64,000 nucleotides of DNA from Cynocephalus volans (Eukaryota; Chordata; Mammalia; Dermoptera; Cynocephalidae): assembly GCF_027409185.1 (NCBI RefSeq), contig NC_084462.1, positions 161,311,490 through 161,375,489 on the forward strand, in the 5' to 3' direction. Every line of letters begins with the position of its first letter. Position 1 is the stretch's first letter. Both the position numbers and the translations under genes were made by a program. The notes under the pieces were generated by a model, which searched no databases, was not told the DNA's origin, and was given only the letters and a program-made list of their open reading frames with translations. Shown piece after piece: positions 19,276 to 31,174 of the stretch.

Positions 19276-21819
19276 CAAACGACTGTTCTCAGATAGAAAG
19301 TAGGTCTCACCCTGCCAGCTTTTCCATAGGTCACAGGCTTTGGAGAAAGAAGTCTGAAAACCAGTGATGTCCAATAAAGTACAGATGACCTCTGGGGCTA
19401 TTGGTCAGAGAAGCATGCAAGAACTCAGAAAATAGGAGGTTAGAGGGAAAGGAAAAAAGGACGGAGGGAGGAAAAAAGGGGTGGGGGGGGAAGTGTATCT
19501 AAGTTACAGAAGACATTCCCTGCTGAAACAAACCAGATCTTTGTCACTAAAAAGCTGTTCTGGCTGCTAACTTCTTTTCTGAATCTACTTAAATTATACA
19601 GGATCTGTGGCCAAGGCATGTTCTCTCACAAGGTCATATTATTCACAGTGTACCTCTTTTTAAAATTTTGAAGAGCTCTCACTGGCTTAAAATGTAAGGG
19701 CTTTTGCTCTTTGCTCTTGCGAGTTGTTTACGTAATTTCTGCAACCTTCATCAAGATGCTGTATAACCACTGCCAAACCATTTTGCAAATTATTTTGGTG
19801 CTGAGAACAATTCCTCCTCAGCTCTATCTTCTACCCATGTCTTATGGTGCTAAAAGGTAAACTGACCTCCTCTTTCCACACTACCCAGACACCTGTCCCG
19901 TGGTCTTATGGGTGGGTGGGAGATGGTTACACTGTGGCTTTCACAGAAGAAGTGGTTCTCCAGAGGAGCATGATACGCTCACATTATAACAGTGATTTGA
20001 ACTGGGTGGGAGGTGAGGGAGAACCGATATCCCTACCTCCCCACCGTGGAACATTCTAGAATCTTTGATAAGCAGGCAGTCTGAAAAAAATGACTCTCTC
20101 CAATTGAGAATTACTAATGTAGGGGAATTTAAATGAAGTAAGAAAATAAAATTTAAATGTTGGCATATAATTGTACATCATACTACCTCAAAACCAAGGA
20201 TAGGAAAGTTGCCTCTGTTGCCTGCACACATGAGAGGACCATCTGGTCAATGAAGGAGGAGCTGGATAGAGTTTGGCAGCACTTTTGGATTTGTGTGGCT
20301 TCTTCCTCATGAAAGTGCTCACAAACCTTGCCTTGTGCTTTGAACCTTCTTGCTTGCAGTTTTATGATGGCAACAATTGCTACCTCTGCCTCCTCCAACC
20401 TCTGCCACTATCTTGGTCTTGGCTTCAGCAGAGTAAACCATCTGTCCACCACACACACTCAAGTGCCTTCAGAAGTGTTTCTGAAGCGGTTGTAGCTGCT
20501 GTTGTTTTCAGGTTCACCTTCTAGTCATTTACATTCCGCTCTGTGGCTATAAAGGGATGGACTATTCCAGTGTTTTCTAAACTGTACACATCATTCATTG
20601 TCTTTGGGATTTTTGCCCTGCGTTTCATCTGTGTTATTATTTATTCAGCATTTTTAAGTTGACTTTCTTCTTTAACTGAAACAAATTTAGGAATGCTTAT
20701 ATCATGACTATAAACGGAAAATTATCATGACTTGCTATAAATAAGAAGTAACTAGAAAACCAAACACGGCAAAAACAAAAATGTAATTAAATTCTAGCAA
20801 GGGTCTGTGAATGCTCTGAGCCTAAGGCTGCCTTCTCTTTGTTAAAAAGGAAGAATAGTAAGTGTTGAGAAGTAGTAAAGAGATATCATGTCCTTGGTAA
20901 TATCGAAATGATTGGAAGATGATGGGAAAAGGAATTACGTTCTCACTATGTAATTCAATAATATTTAATGCCATGTGGAATTACCCCACGTAAAAGAACC
21001 TCATGTAACTCCAACTCATCCCTGTTCTACACTTCGGGAAATGTGGATTTATTCCATATTTCAGAATGGTTTTAGTCATAGTCAGTGATCAGAACCTGAA
21101 TAACAATTGATTTCCAACCTGAAGAGAAGCCCTCTCTTCAGCCCCCACGTGCTGTCCAAACCCAGCCCAGTACTTAGTGTTTTATACGGGCGGCTTCGTT
21201 TCATGCTTCCGGGCTCTGAGATTCATTCTCTTTTATTTTCTCTTTCTCCCTCTTCTCTCTTTCTCTCTACATTTATTTTTAAAATATATAAAGCATATAT
21301 ATATACTTAAATAAGTCAAGGCTCTTGATGGTAAGTAACAGAAAATCCACTGTCTAGTTTAAGGAGGAAAGAAATATTTTAAAAGAAAAAGATGTGATTT
21401 TCAGAATTATTGTAAACCCAGGTTTTACAAAAGGCTAGGGCCCAGGGTAAGCAGGGAGTTGGAGCCACAGCCATCATTTGTTTAGGACTATTTCACTGGC
21501 AATACCATAAACACAGCCAAGAGACATCTGCAGTCCTGTAGCTGCCAGGCTGTGAGCTGCCATCAATAATTTCTCAACTGTCCCTGCCTCTGTGAATCAC
21601 CAGCCAGAGAGTGATATCCTCTATGGGAGCATCTGATTGGCTGGCACACATTACCTGCCATACCCTAGCTGCTGGAGGTAGGCAGAAGGAGTAGGTCCGC
21701 CTCTTCCACTTTTGGTGTCTGGAGTGGGAGACCCACCCAATGGGGAATTCTCCACCACAGAGAGGCCACGTGCTCTCAACACTGCTCCTCACTTCCTTCA
21801 TTCTGCACGTGTTTTTAAA
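19276..21819. other. Intronic stretch with no named repeat
   Basis: No gene or repeat family recognised. A G-rich run (19480-19491) is present. The segment 20183-20524 is less AT-rich and has open frames on both strands (71 and 83 codons) with CTG/CAG content. It could be part of a retrocopy on the minus strand, but I could not identify a parent. At 21205-21300 a CT-rich run passes into an AT run. Confidence 0.4.
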
Positions 21820-22130
21820 GCACTGGGAATATCACAGACATGGTGTGAAGCTCTGGATTTGATGGAAAATGCTACCAACATGTCCCTGTCCTCAGGGATC
21901 TCACAGTCTTGTGTGGAAGCTGAACGTGAATCAGATAATGACATAAACACATAACTATAATTGTGTAAGTGTGCTGAGAGTGTTCTTGGTGGGGAGGGGG
22001 GGTCTTACTTAAACTGGGGTTCAGGGAAGGTTTTAAGCTACATCCTGAAGAACCAATAAGAGTTAGGTGTAAGGAGTTGCAGGGGTGAGGAGGGTAGAGA
22101 TTGGGAAAGTGATATTCTAAGAACTTCAAA
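21820..22130 (-). repeat. L2 LINE, antisense
   Basis: Antisense L2 signs: CAGGGATCTCACAGTCTTGT, then GGTTCAGGGAAGGTTTTAAG and CTGAAGAACCAATAAGAGTT. Confidence 0.65.
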
Positions 22131-22626
22131 GAATCCTGACCTGAAAACTGAAGGGGTTTGATTTATTCACTTGGGATGGAGATATTAATGGGCATTAAAA
22201 TTTGTTACTGCTTTCTTCATAACATAATACAGGTCAAGGTGAATTTTGATGTCCTTGGGGACAGCTTTTGTGCACAAAAAACACTTATTGGGGTAACTGA
22301 TTTTGAAAATTACTATCTGACTCATTAAAGTAATAAATGTAAAACCTAGTTCTTCCTTGAGTTTTCCATATATTTATTACTACATTTGTAAATCAAATTA
22401 ATTGTTGCCATTACGTTAAGGAATATTTTATCATTCAGTAATACTTTAATAAATTACTTAATATATAATTTAATAAAAAATAGTATAAGTGAGTAAAAAT
22501 TTAATTTATTTTCTTTTATAGTACATGAATGTTTGGAAAAACTTGGAAAATTCTAGAGAATCTATCAAATTAAACTTTATGAGTACTGGGAATTCTAAGT
22601 TCTTAGACATCCCTATGCTATTGGGC

Positions 22627-22835
22627 AGCAGAGAAGAGTGGTTAAGAACACACTCTCTGGAGTGAGACCATCTGAATAGCCTTGCTGCACTATCTCCTAG
22701 GTATGCTTTTGGAAATATCATGTGACATTGCCTAATTTCTCTGGGCCTCAGTTTCTTCATCTATAAAATAAGAATAATAATAGTATCCACCTTATCAAAT
22801 TTCTGGGAAGTATGAATGAGTTAACACTGCTGAAG
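22627..22835 (+). repeat. MIR SINE
   Basis: Clear MIR: GAGTGGTTAAGAACACACTC, then ATTTCTCTGGGCCTCAGTTT and CTTCATCTATAAAATAAGAA. Confidence 0.92.
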
Positions 22836-22925
22836 GATAGTTTTCAAAGACAGGTAAAATCATTACTCTTATACTGCTATACATTGAACACATGGTTGAA
22901 GATTTTATTTAACTCATTGAGGAGT

Positions 22926-23296
22926 ATATATCGGTTTTCTAAGGCTGCCATACAAAGTACAACAGGCTGGATAGCTTAAGACAACAAATTTATTCTCTCA
23001 CAGTCCTGGAAGTTAGAAGTTGGAAATGAAGCTGTTGGCAGGGCCATGCTTCATCTGAAGGCTCTTCCAAATAGAAAAGAATTTTCCCTTGGCTTTTCCT
23101 AGCTTCTGGTGGCTGCAGCAATCCTTGGCATTCCTTGGCTTATAGCTGCATTACTCTGGGTCATTGGATTTAAGGCCTACCCTAATTCAGTATGATCTCA
23201 ACTAATTATATCTATAAAGATTTATTTCCAAATAAGACCACATTCTGTGATTCCAGGTAGACATGAATTTTGGGGGACATTATTCAACCCACTCTA
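22926..23296 (-). mobile_element. MLT1-type LTR, antisense
   Basis: Starts near CGGTTTTCTAAGGCTGCCAT, has TTATTCTCTCACAGTCCTGG and ends GAATTTTGGGGGACATTATT plus CAACCCACTCTA. Confidence 0.85.
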
Positions 23297-23911
23297 ATGA
23301 GGAAACTGGTAAGATATCACAACCAGTTTAAAGAAGAATCCACAAAATAGACATATTTATAGATCCGGAATACTGAAGTAAATGTATAAATGATGGGAAA
23401 CTAGCTTCTTCCATAGTGGGGGAGGAAAGTTCATTAAAGCTCTTCACTACAGGGCAGAATTTGCTCATCTATAGACAAAATTACTTTGCATTGCTACAGA
23501 TATAGAATCTACAAAACTGTAAAATAGTTCCCATAGAATCAAACTAGGAAACATGGAAGGGTGTGCTCAAGTCAAGGCATAATTTTCTATTGAATACAAA
23601 TTTTCCCCATAATACATCCAAAATGCTTAGAATACTTACTGGCTCATGGTGAGTTCTATGCAAGTTAACCTAGTAAAACCTCAAATTTCCTTTTGAACTT
23701 AAATCACTGGACAAAATAAATTAGTTAATTATGCTCTTTAAATTGGAATAGTAAGGTCAATATATTAGATATCCCAATAAGCCACCTTCTCTTAAATAAT
23801 ATGAATACTTGGAATGCCAAACATATATTGATAATACTTAGACTCAACACAAATCTATTTATCTATGATCCTGATTTAGATTCTCATTTCTATTCTTAAT
23901 TCTAAATTTTC

Positions 23912-24270
23912 TTAACCCCCACTGTAACTGTTGAGGATGGAAAATCCTATTGTGGTAATTGAAAGGTGGGGCCTTGAAGAGGTGATTAGGTTGTAGGACC
24001 ATGTCATAGCGAATGGATTAGTAATGGTGGTCAGAGGCATGGTTCTGAGGGCTTTCAAAGGAGAACATGTCAGAATCTTTCTCTCTCTGCTCCACCATTT
24101 TCTGCCATGTGAGACCCCTGGGTCACTGTCACCACCACCAAGGCCTTCACCAAATGTGTTCCCTGGACTTTGGACTTCCCAGCCTCCAAAACCATAAGGA
24201 GTAAATTTCATCTTCTTACAAATCATCCAGTTCCAGGTATTTTGTTATAAGCAACAGAAATGGATTAACA
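23912..24270 (+). mobile_element. MST/MLT1-type LTR, sense
   Basis: Sense-strand LTR of the same type as the 1720-3880 provirus: GGGCCTTGAAGAGGTGATTA, CCCTGGACTTTGGACTTCCC, ending AACAGAAATGGATTAACA. The first few dozen bases are missing. Confidence 0.85.
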
Positions 24271-24690
24271 CACCAAGCTAAAACATGTTTATTGGTTAAA
24301 CAAATTGGTCTTCTCCCCTAATGAACTCCAGATTCTTTATGGAACTGTCCACTGGCTTGCTAGGTACCTTATAGTTAAGGTGGCCCTACTTAAATCGAAC
24401 CTCCCCTTATACCTGTAGGAGAGAAAAGATTATCTTTTCTTTACCTATCACAAGGTTCATGGCCAAAACCCCTATAACAAAGAAAAAAAAAAAACAGATT
24501 AACAAGAGAAATGCATAATGAATTTATTTAATAAGTTTGTTAATAAGTTTTACATGACATGAGAGACTTCAGAAATGGAGACATAAAGAAACAGGGAAAA
24601 CTGTATTTTTATGGATAGTCATGCAGAAGTATGACTGGAGGACAAAAGGGTGTAATCTAATGGTAATAAATGGGGGAATTTAGCAAGGCC

Positions 24691-25125
24691 TGCGTATTTG
24701 TCTGTTTCTGTTGCTTATGACAGAATACCTGAAACTGGGTAATTTATAAAAAAGCAAAATTTATTTCTTACAGTTTGGAGGCTGGGAAGCCCAAGGTCCA
24801 GGGAACACATTTGGTGAGGGCCTTGTTGGTGGGTGGTGACTCTCTGCAATGAACAGGGTGTCACATGATGAGAATAGCCTGAGCAAGAGGGCTAACCTTC
24901 TCACTCCCTCTCCTTCTAAATCCATAAGAACCACACCCATGATAACTCATTACTTAATAAATGGATTAATACATTCATGAGAGCACAGTCCTCATGATCC
25001 AGTCACCTCTCAAAAGCCCCACCCTTCAAATACTATAATAGGATTTCCCACCCTCTTAACACTGTTACAGTGGAGATCTAGTTTTCAATACATGAACTTT
25101 GGGGGGGCACATTTGAGCCGCAGCA
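24691..25125 (-). mobile_element. MST/MLT1-type LTR, antisense
   Basis: Has TGCTTATGACAGAATACCTG, AACTGGGTAATTTATAAA and GGATTTCCCACCCTCTTAAC; ends in a GGGGGGGCACATTTGAG segment. No clear target duplication. Confidence 0.85.
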
Positions 25126-25689
25126 GCCAGTTTGTTCAGATTCTTCTCTGTGTCCTTTGTCTTTCTTCCTTTTCACTTTGTATAGGGAGGAACTTCTGGA
25201 GTGAAGGTCTTATTACCTACTTTAGAGGAAGGTCAGAGAATTCTTTTGTGGCCTGCTTCAGGGGAGAAGAGCAGAAGAAGGTCAGAGAGACCTTCCTGCT
25301 CCCTCTGTTTTCTCCAATGCCAGGGTGCCATATTTTGGGATACCATGTCCTTAACGCCATCATACCTATCATCTAGGTATAATTAACAGCATCTCTTTCA
25401 CTCTCAAAGGAGTCCCAATTCTGAGGATAAATTACTAATAGATCTCACTAATAGACCATGAATTCCAGAGCCCTATGGGACATGCTGGGACATGCCGAGC
25501 CTTGTTTCTTGTCACCATAGCCGTAAGTCTATAACTTAAAAAGAGGGTTGGTTTCTTGGGACCACCTCAAAATCTGCAGCCCCCCACATACAGGGTAGTG
25601 ACCTTCCTTCTCTGCTTCAGTTGAATTTTGCATTTCTTTGGGTCTCTTGAGATACCTAAATGTCTTCCCTTCTGTTTTATTGTAGGAGC

Positions 25690-26342
25690 CTCTTAACTGG
25701 TCTCCTGTGTCTATGGCCCTCGACAATATATTCTTCACTCAGCAAACAGAGAGATCTTTTAAAATGTAGTTCAAGGCATGTCCCTCCTCTACTCAGAATC
25801 TTCCTACTTACCTCAAAATAAAAACCAAAGTCCTTAAAGTGGCCTAAAGGCCTGACATGATCTAGATCTTCTCTATGTTTCTGATTCTTTTTTTTTTTTT
25901 TTCTCTCACTGAGTAATTCAGCTTTCCTTTCATCCTCTTTGCCAGCTTTTCACATTAAGTTCTTCCCTCTGCCTGGACCATTACTTTCCCAAGTATCCCC
26001 ATGACTAATCCCTTCACCTCCTTCAAGTCTTTGTTCAATTGTTACCTTTTCAATAAGGCTTTCCTAATCACTGTCTTTAAAGTTGAACACTCCTGCTTTA
26101 AAAAAAAAATTATTTCAGAGCAGTTGGCACCTAATATGCTACATATTTGCTTATTTTTATGTTTCCTATTTCTGTATTTCCCCATAAGAACAAAAAGCAA
26201 GTCTTTTGTTTTGGTTTTGTTGTTACTGTTATCTGTTTTGTTCAGTTATCTATCACAAGTGCCCCAAACGAGCTTGGTATATAATAGGTAGTCTATAAAT
26301 ATTTGTTTAACAGAAGAATGACTGAATGCTTGAATGAATGGC
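25690..26342 (+). repeat. L2 LINE, 3' part
   Basis: Starts CTTAACTGGTCTCCTGTGTC and ends TCTATAAATATTTGTTTAAC plus GAATGAATGG, the normal L2 3' end. Contains a T run (25889-25902) and an A run (26099-26109). Confidence 0.88.
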
Positions 26343-28680
26343 CCTGGAGACACTTTAATATCATTTTATTGGGTCCTTTCATGATTCTTTTTCAGAGTCC
26401 TTAAGTTTTATTGCCCTGATAGGACAGATGAAATTCTGCCTTTGTGCTGCATTGTGACATATGTATGACATATTTTTCTAGGTTATCTGGGACACTAGTT
26501 TTTTATATACTGAGATGACATCTGATGGGGTTCTCACTGCTTGTCTGGCCCTATGCTGACTTTACTAAAACCATGTTAAAGACTTTGAACAGATACCTCC
26601 AAGAAATATTAACTTCACCGGTGCTTTCTAAACTTTCCAAATGCAGTACTCCTAAGCAAGAGGAAAGAAGAGGCACCCAGGATATCTGGGACACCCAGAA
26701 GCAATGCAGAGCAAGCAGGACATTTCTTTGAAACCTCTGGTTTTATTTTAATTTAACTTCCAAAAAATTACTAAGAATTTTTTCATTCTTTTCCATTACA
26801 TAGCTGTTTTTCATGTGGCTTCATATTTTCCTTCACTTTCATGGTACTGTAACTCTGTATTTGAATATCCCAGTCACTTCACCCAAAAAAGGTGACTTGA
26901 ATGCCCAGAATGGCAGGCATTGCAGGAGGCCAGTAAAAAAGTAGTTTGGGAGGCAGTATTGTGTGTGCTTGAGGGTGCCGCCTCAACCATCAGACCAGCC
27001 AACACCATCAGTCATGACCTCAGAGGCCTGGATCCAGACTGTCTTGTTATTTTCATCTGTGTGAACAAACCCTAGCTGTCCTGGGGTTTAAGTCTACTTT
27101 TTGTTCATATCACCTCTGATAAGATAGTAAGCATAGAAAACTAATTTCTAATGCTCAAAATTTATTGCTAAATAAATTAATTTTATCTGAACTGATCAAT
27201 TTATCAAAATAGATGTTTTTTTCTGTTCAGAGCTGAGAAGTTGTTAACTTGAATTGATCTAACTATTTGATTATTTTAATGTTTCCTGGTTGCACAAAGT
27301 ATGTTTGTTACCCATCTGATTGAGGTTTATTAACCGGAGGTTCATGGGCTTCCTGGGAGTTTGTGGTTATGCTCTTGGAATTTATGATTATGTGAAAATT
27401 TATATTTCTGAGAGAGTCTATAACATTCCTTACATTTTCAACAGTGTCCTTGACACCCCCCACTCCCCCCACCCCCAAAGTTAAGAAATTCTGCTTTGGA
27501 ATAATTTGGCATTTTCGTGTGGCTATAAGTGTACATTTGGTATTCATTATGACTCAATCTTTTTATTTTATTACAAAGAGCACTAAAACAAAAAATGTTT
27601 AAAAACTACCCGACCTTCAAATGTGATGGTTTTTCTTCTGAATTATGATGATTACTTTCTTTATGCCACACACTTATCCTACCCCTTGAATGGGCTCCTC
27701 ACATAGAAGTACACTAAATGTGGCCATTTTTCAAGTCTATAGCTTAAAAATAGATTTTACAAGTGTCTGATGCCTCCTATCTCACATTAAATTTTTCACA
27801 CTGTTTCCATTTTTACTAAAGTTGGTCACTATACTTAATTACTCTTTTCCTTTCATTTACTGCAATTAAAAAGTAGCAGATTAATATTTTAAGTATGGGT
27901 AAAATGGTCCTATTCATTCAAAATTATAGATTGGATTTTCAAGTGTTCCATTTAAATGTCAGACTCTACTTTGCTTCATTTTTGTACAAATCCTTAAGAA
28001 CATTTAGAGTGTTCTGGAAATTTTCAAAACAAATTTCTTAAAATTACAAAGTAGGCATTTGTGATTTTTAAGACACCTAATAAATATTGTTCTCTTACAT
28101 GGGTGGCATGTGTATATATGCCCTGGATTTTTCTGGTACAGTCCTGTTGAAAATATTTTACCATCAGAATATTCCAGAAGTTCAAATATTTCCTCATCAT
28201 CTTAAACTAAACTTCCCACATCGCCTTTGCACCTGGCAAAAGCTCCCTGTGTCCAAATTTTTCTTTCAGAAAACATGATCTCTGTGAAGCTTTTGGCTTC
28301 ATGTGTATTTTGCAGGCATTAGCTTAATTTTACCCATGGCCGAGTGTTATCATTATTACTCAACTCCAGAGAGAGTATTGAAATTGTCTCCTCTTATTGC
28401 CAGGTACTGTCATTTTATATTTTGTTATTTCAATCTTTTTGCGAGCTGGGAAACTAGAAGCCTAGCTTTGGAGAAAGGCTCTGAACACGAGAATAAATAG
28501 GATCTAAAGACAGACATAAATGAGGGACTGTCCAATAAGAAAGTCTTTAGTGGGCTTTATGGCTGCAGTATTTCCATCTTAACATTCTTTTCGGTTATTT
28601 CTGGGTTTATGAACATGGTCCAAAGATTTGAGATGACCAGAAATCCTTCCTCTAGATGAGTAGCACTTTATTGTAGTGAG
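26343..28680. other. Intronic stretch with no named repeat
   Basis: No coding or repeat signature that I can name. A C-rich run (CACCCCCCACTCCCCCCACC, 27453-27472) and AT-rich sequence prevail. Confidence 0.4.
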
Positions 28681-28729
28681 TTTTTCTTCCTTCCTTCCTT
28701 TGTTTTTTCAAAAAATATTTATTGATCAC

Positions 28730-29171
28730 TGTCTGAGGATAGACCAAGAGCAGATTGTCCACCTAACTGGAAAGGTATCTCAAGGCCAAACAATGAAATA
28801 GGCCATTCCATCCAGTAAAGCAAAGATCTTTATCACAGGCTAACTTCTTTACACAGTAATGGGTCAGGCAGACAGCAGCCCTAAGGCACATGCCATACTT
28901 CTCTCTGCGCCATCTCAAGACTGAGCTCAGGTGTATATAGGCAGTTTGTAAACAAGCCAAACATAACTAGCTCCAAACGTTGAAGCAGGTTGCCAAGCTG
29001 ATTTATTGCCACACTGGTACTTAATCTTTCCTTCTTTACAGTTAGCAAGTTGTGCCTATCTATGGTTCTAACTACTTTTCCCCTACTTACTGCACAAGTT
29101 ATGGGCAAAGCTCTCACAAAGACATGACAAACAGGGCTTAAGATGGAGTCGGTTATGCTCACAGTCTCACA
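28730..29171 (-). mobile_element. Solo LTR of unresolved family
   Basis: A 442-base insertion in antisense L2, bounded by TGTCTGAGG and GTCTCACA. Read on the minus strand it starts TGTGAGACTGTGAGCATAAC, has a TATA-like GCCTATATACACC with GAGCTCAG after it, and GATAAAGATCTTTGCTTTAC as a possible polyadenylation region. This is the layout of a retroviral LTR. The family was not identified. Confidence 0.55.
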
Positions 29172-29268
29172 GCCACCTATCATATGCGAGTGCTATTCTA
29201 GGCACTGGCGATATATAATACATGGCTTTATTGATCTGACATTCTAGCAGGGGGAAATAACCACACTA

Positions 29269-29295
29269 ATAATAATAATAATAATAATAATAAAT
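29269..29295 (+). repeat. (AAT)n microsatellite
   Basis: About nine AAT units within antisense L2. A second short AAT run lies at 29811-29827. Confidence 0.95.
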
Positions 29296-29400
29296 TAAAA
29301 CACAAAGAATGTCAGACAGTGAAAAGTATAGTGGAGAAATAGCAAGGAAGGGAGAGGGAGAAGGAATACTGGAAGTTGCATTTTAAATGGTCTAACAGGG

Positions 29401-29760
29401 TGTCTTAGTTTAAGCTGCATAACAGAATACCAGAGACTGAGTGGCTTAAAAAACAAACATTTATGTCTTTCAGTTCTAGAGACTGGAAGTCCAAGATCAA
29501 GGTGGCAGGAGGGCTGGTGAGGGCCCACTTCCTGGTTTGCAAATGGCTGTCTTCTGGTTATACATTCACATGGAAGAGAGCAAAGGTCTCTCTCTCATAA
29601 TTCTTATTATAAGGGCACTAATTCTATCATGAGGGCTCCACCTTCATGACCTAATTACCTCCCAAAGTCCCCACCTCCTAATACTATTACACTAGGGGTT
29701 AGGATTTTAACATATGAATTTGAGGGGTTTGGAGGGGACACAACCATTCAGTCCATAACA
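29401..29760 (-). mobile_element. MLT1-type LTR, antisense
   Basis: TGTCTTAGTTTAAGCTGCAT at the left, a GTCTTTCAGTTCTAGAGAC segment, and ACCATTCAGTCCATAACA at the right; it splits an L2. Confidence 0.88.
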
Positions 29761-30743
29761 GAAGGCCTCGCTGAGAAAGTGACATTTGAATAAAGACCTG
29801 AAAGAGCTAAAAATAATAATAATAATAAAAAAATAAGTCAGGCTGATATGGGGAAGAAGATTCTGAATAAATGCTAAGATCCAGAGGCAGGAGTGACAAA
29901 GGAGGAACACATATAGTACTATATGTTTAAGAAGTATCAAGGAGAGAAATGTGGCTGAAGCAGAGAGGATAGTAGAAAATAAGGTCAGAGCAGTTATGGG
30001 GGACAGATTATGTTATACTATGTAGATCATCATAAGGGCATTTAAATATATATATACACCTTATTTTCTGAATGAGATAAGAAGCTATTAAAAATTTTGA
30101 CCCTCCTCCAAAAAAAAGAGCAAGATCTGACTTAAATTTTACTAGAATTATCCTGGCTACTATGTTTGTTAATCAGGTGAGAGATGATGATGGCTTGAAC
30201 CAGCTAAATATCAGGAAAGGTGGTGAGAAATGGTTGAATCTTTGGTTTATTTTGAAGATAAGTCCAACTGGATTTTCTAACAGAAGGTGTGGAGTCTGAG
30301 TGAAAGAGAGGAGTCAGTGATGTCTTAGCCTGGGATCTTCTGAAGGCAGAGCCTGTGTGAGAATTCTTACTGGGGAGTGTGATTACAGGGAGCAGAAAGG
30401 TGCGATGGGGAAGAGAAGCAGGGAGGGGAGAGAGCTTGCTGCTGCTAGAAACAAATGGCTGCTGGATCCTGACCACCTGAGAATTCAGATGATATGCATC
30501 TCAGGACTGTCGCTGTAGGAGGGAAGAAAGGGAAACATGTATTCATCAGTCTTGTCCCCTGTGGATCAGGATGTTAACTCTACCAGCCTTCCAGGTTTCT
30601 TGTGCATAGGCAATGAGAGAATTCCTAGGTATTAACAGAAAAGCCCTAGGGTGGAAGGTGAGAGGTGCATGGTGCAGCATCAGGTTGCACCTGTGTGAAG
30701 CTAGTCAGAACTCACACAGAACTGGTGGCTGCAGTGTGGCTAG

Positions 30744-31174
30744 TGCTGTGGATTGGATGTCCCTCCAAAGCTCACTGGGACCTAATCCCCACTGTGACAG
30801 TATTAAGAGGGTGGGACATCCTACTATGGTAACTGAAAGGTGGGACCTTGAAGAGGTGATTAGATTGTGAGGACCATGAACTAGTAAATGGATTAATCCA
30901 TTGATGGTTTAATGGTGGTCATGGGAATGGTTCTGATGGCTTTAAAAGGAGAGCTCATGAGGAGTACTCTCTCTCTTGTTTCTGCCATTTTTACTATGTG
31001 ATACCCTGCATCTTCGTGGTGAATCACCACCCACTGAGAACAAGGCCCTTACCAGATGTGTTCCCTGGACTTTGGACTTCCCAGTCTCTAAAACCGTAGC
31101 CAATAAATTTTGTTGCTTACAAAGTACCCAGCTTGAGGTATTTCTGTTAAAAGCAACAGAAACAAGCTAATACA
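30744..31174 (+). mobile_element. MST/MLT1-type LTR, sense, in ERVL LTR
   Basis: TGCTGTGGATTGGATGTCCC to AACAAGCTAATACA, with GACCTTGAAGAGGTGATTAG and CCTGGACTTTGGACTTCCCA inside. Flanks GCTAG and GGTAG are a 4-of-5 match to a target duplication. Confidence 0.85.

Larger units (their letters stand above)
28711..30230 (-). repeat. L2 LINE, antisense, interrupted twice
   Basis: Antisense L2 begins at the 3' end (AAAAAATATTTATTGATCAC) and continues after the first insertion with GTGCTATTCTAGGCACTGGC. After the second insertion it goes on as AAGGCCTCGCTGAGAAAGTG and finally TCCTGGCTACTATGTTTG. The two interruptions are the LTRs at 28730-29171 and 29401-29760. Confidence 0.8.

Noticed and set aside
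29269-29295. AAT repeat as part of a CRISPR-like array
   Set aside because: Simple trinucleotide microsatellite in a mammalian intron; no spacers.
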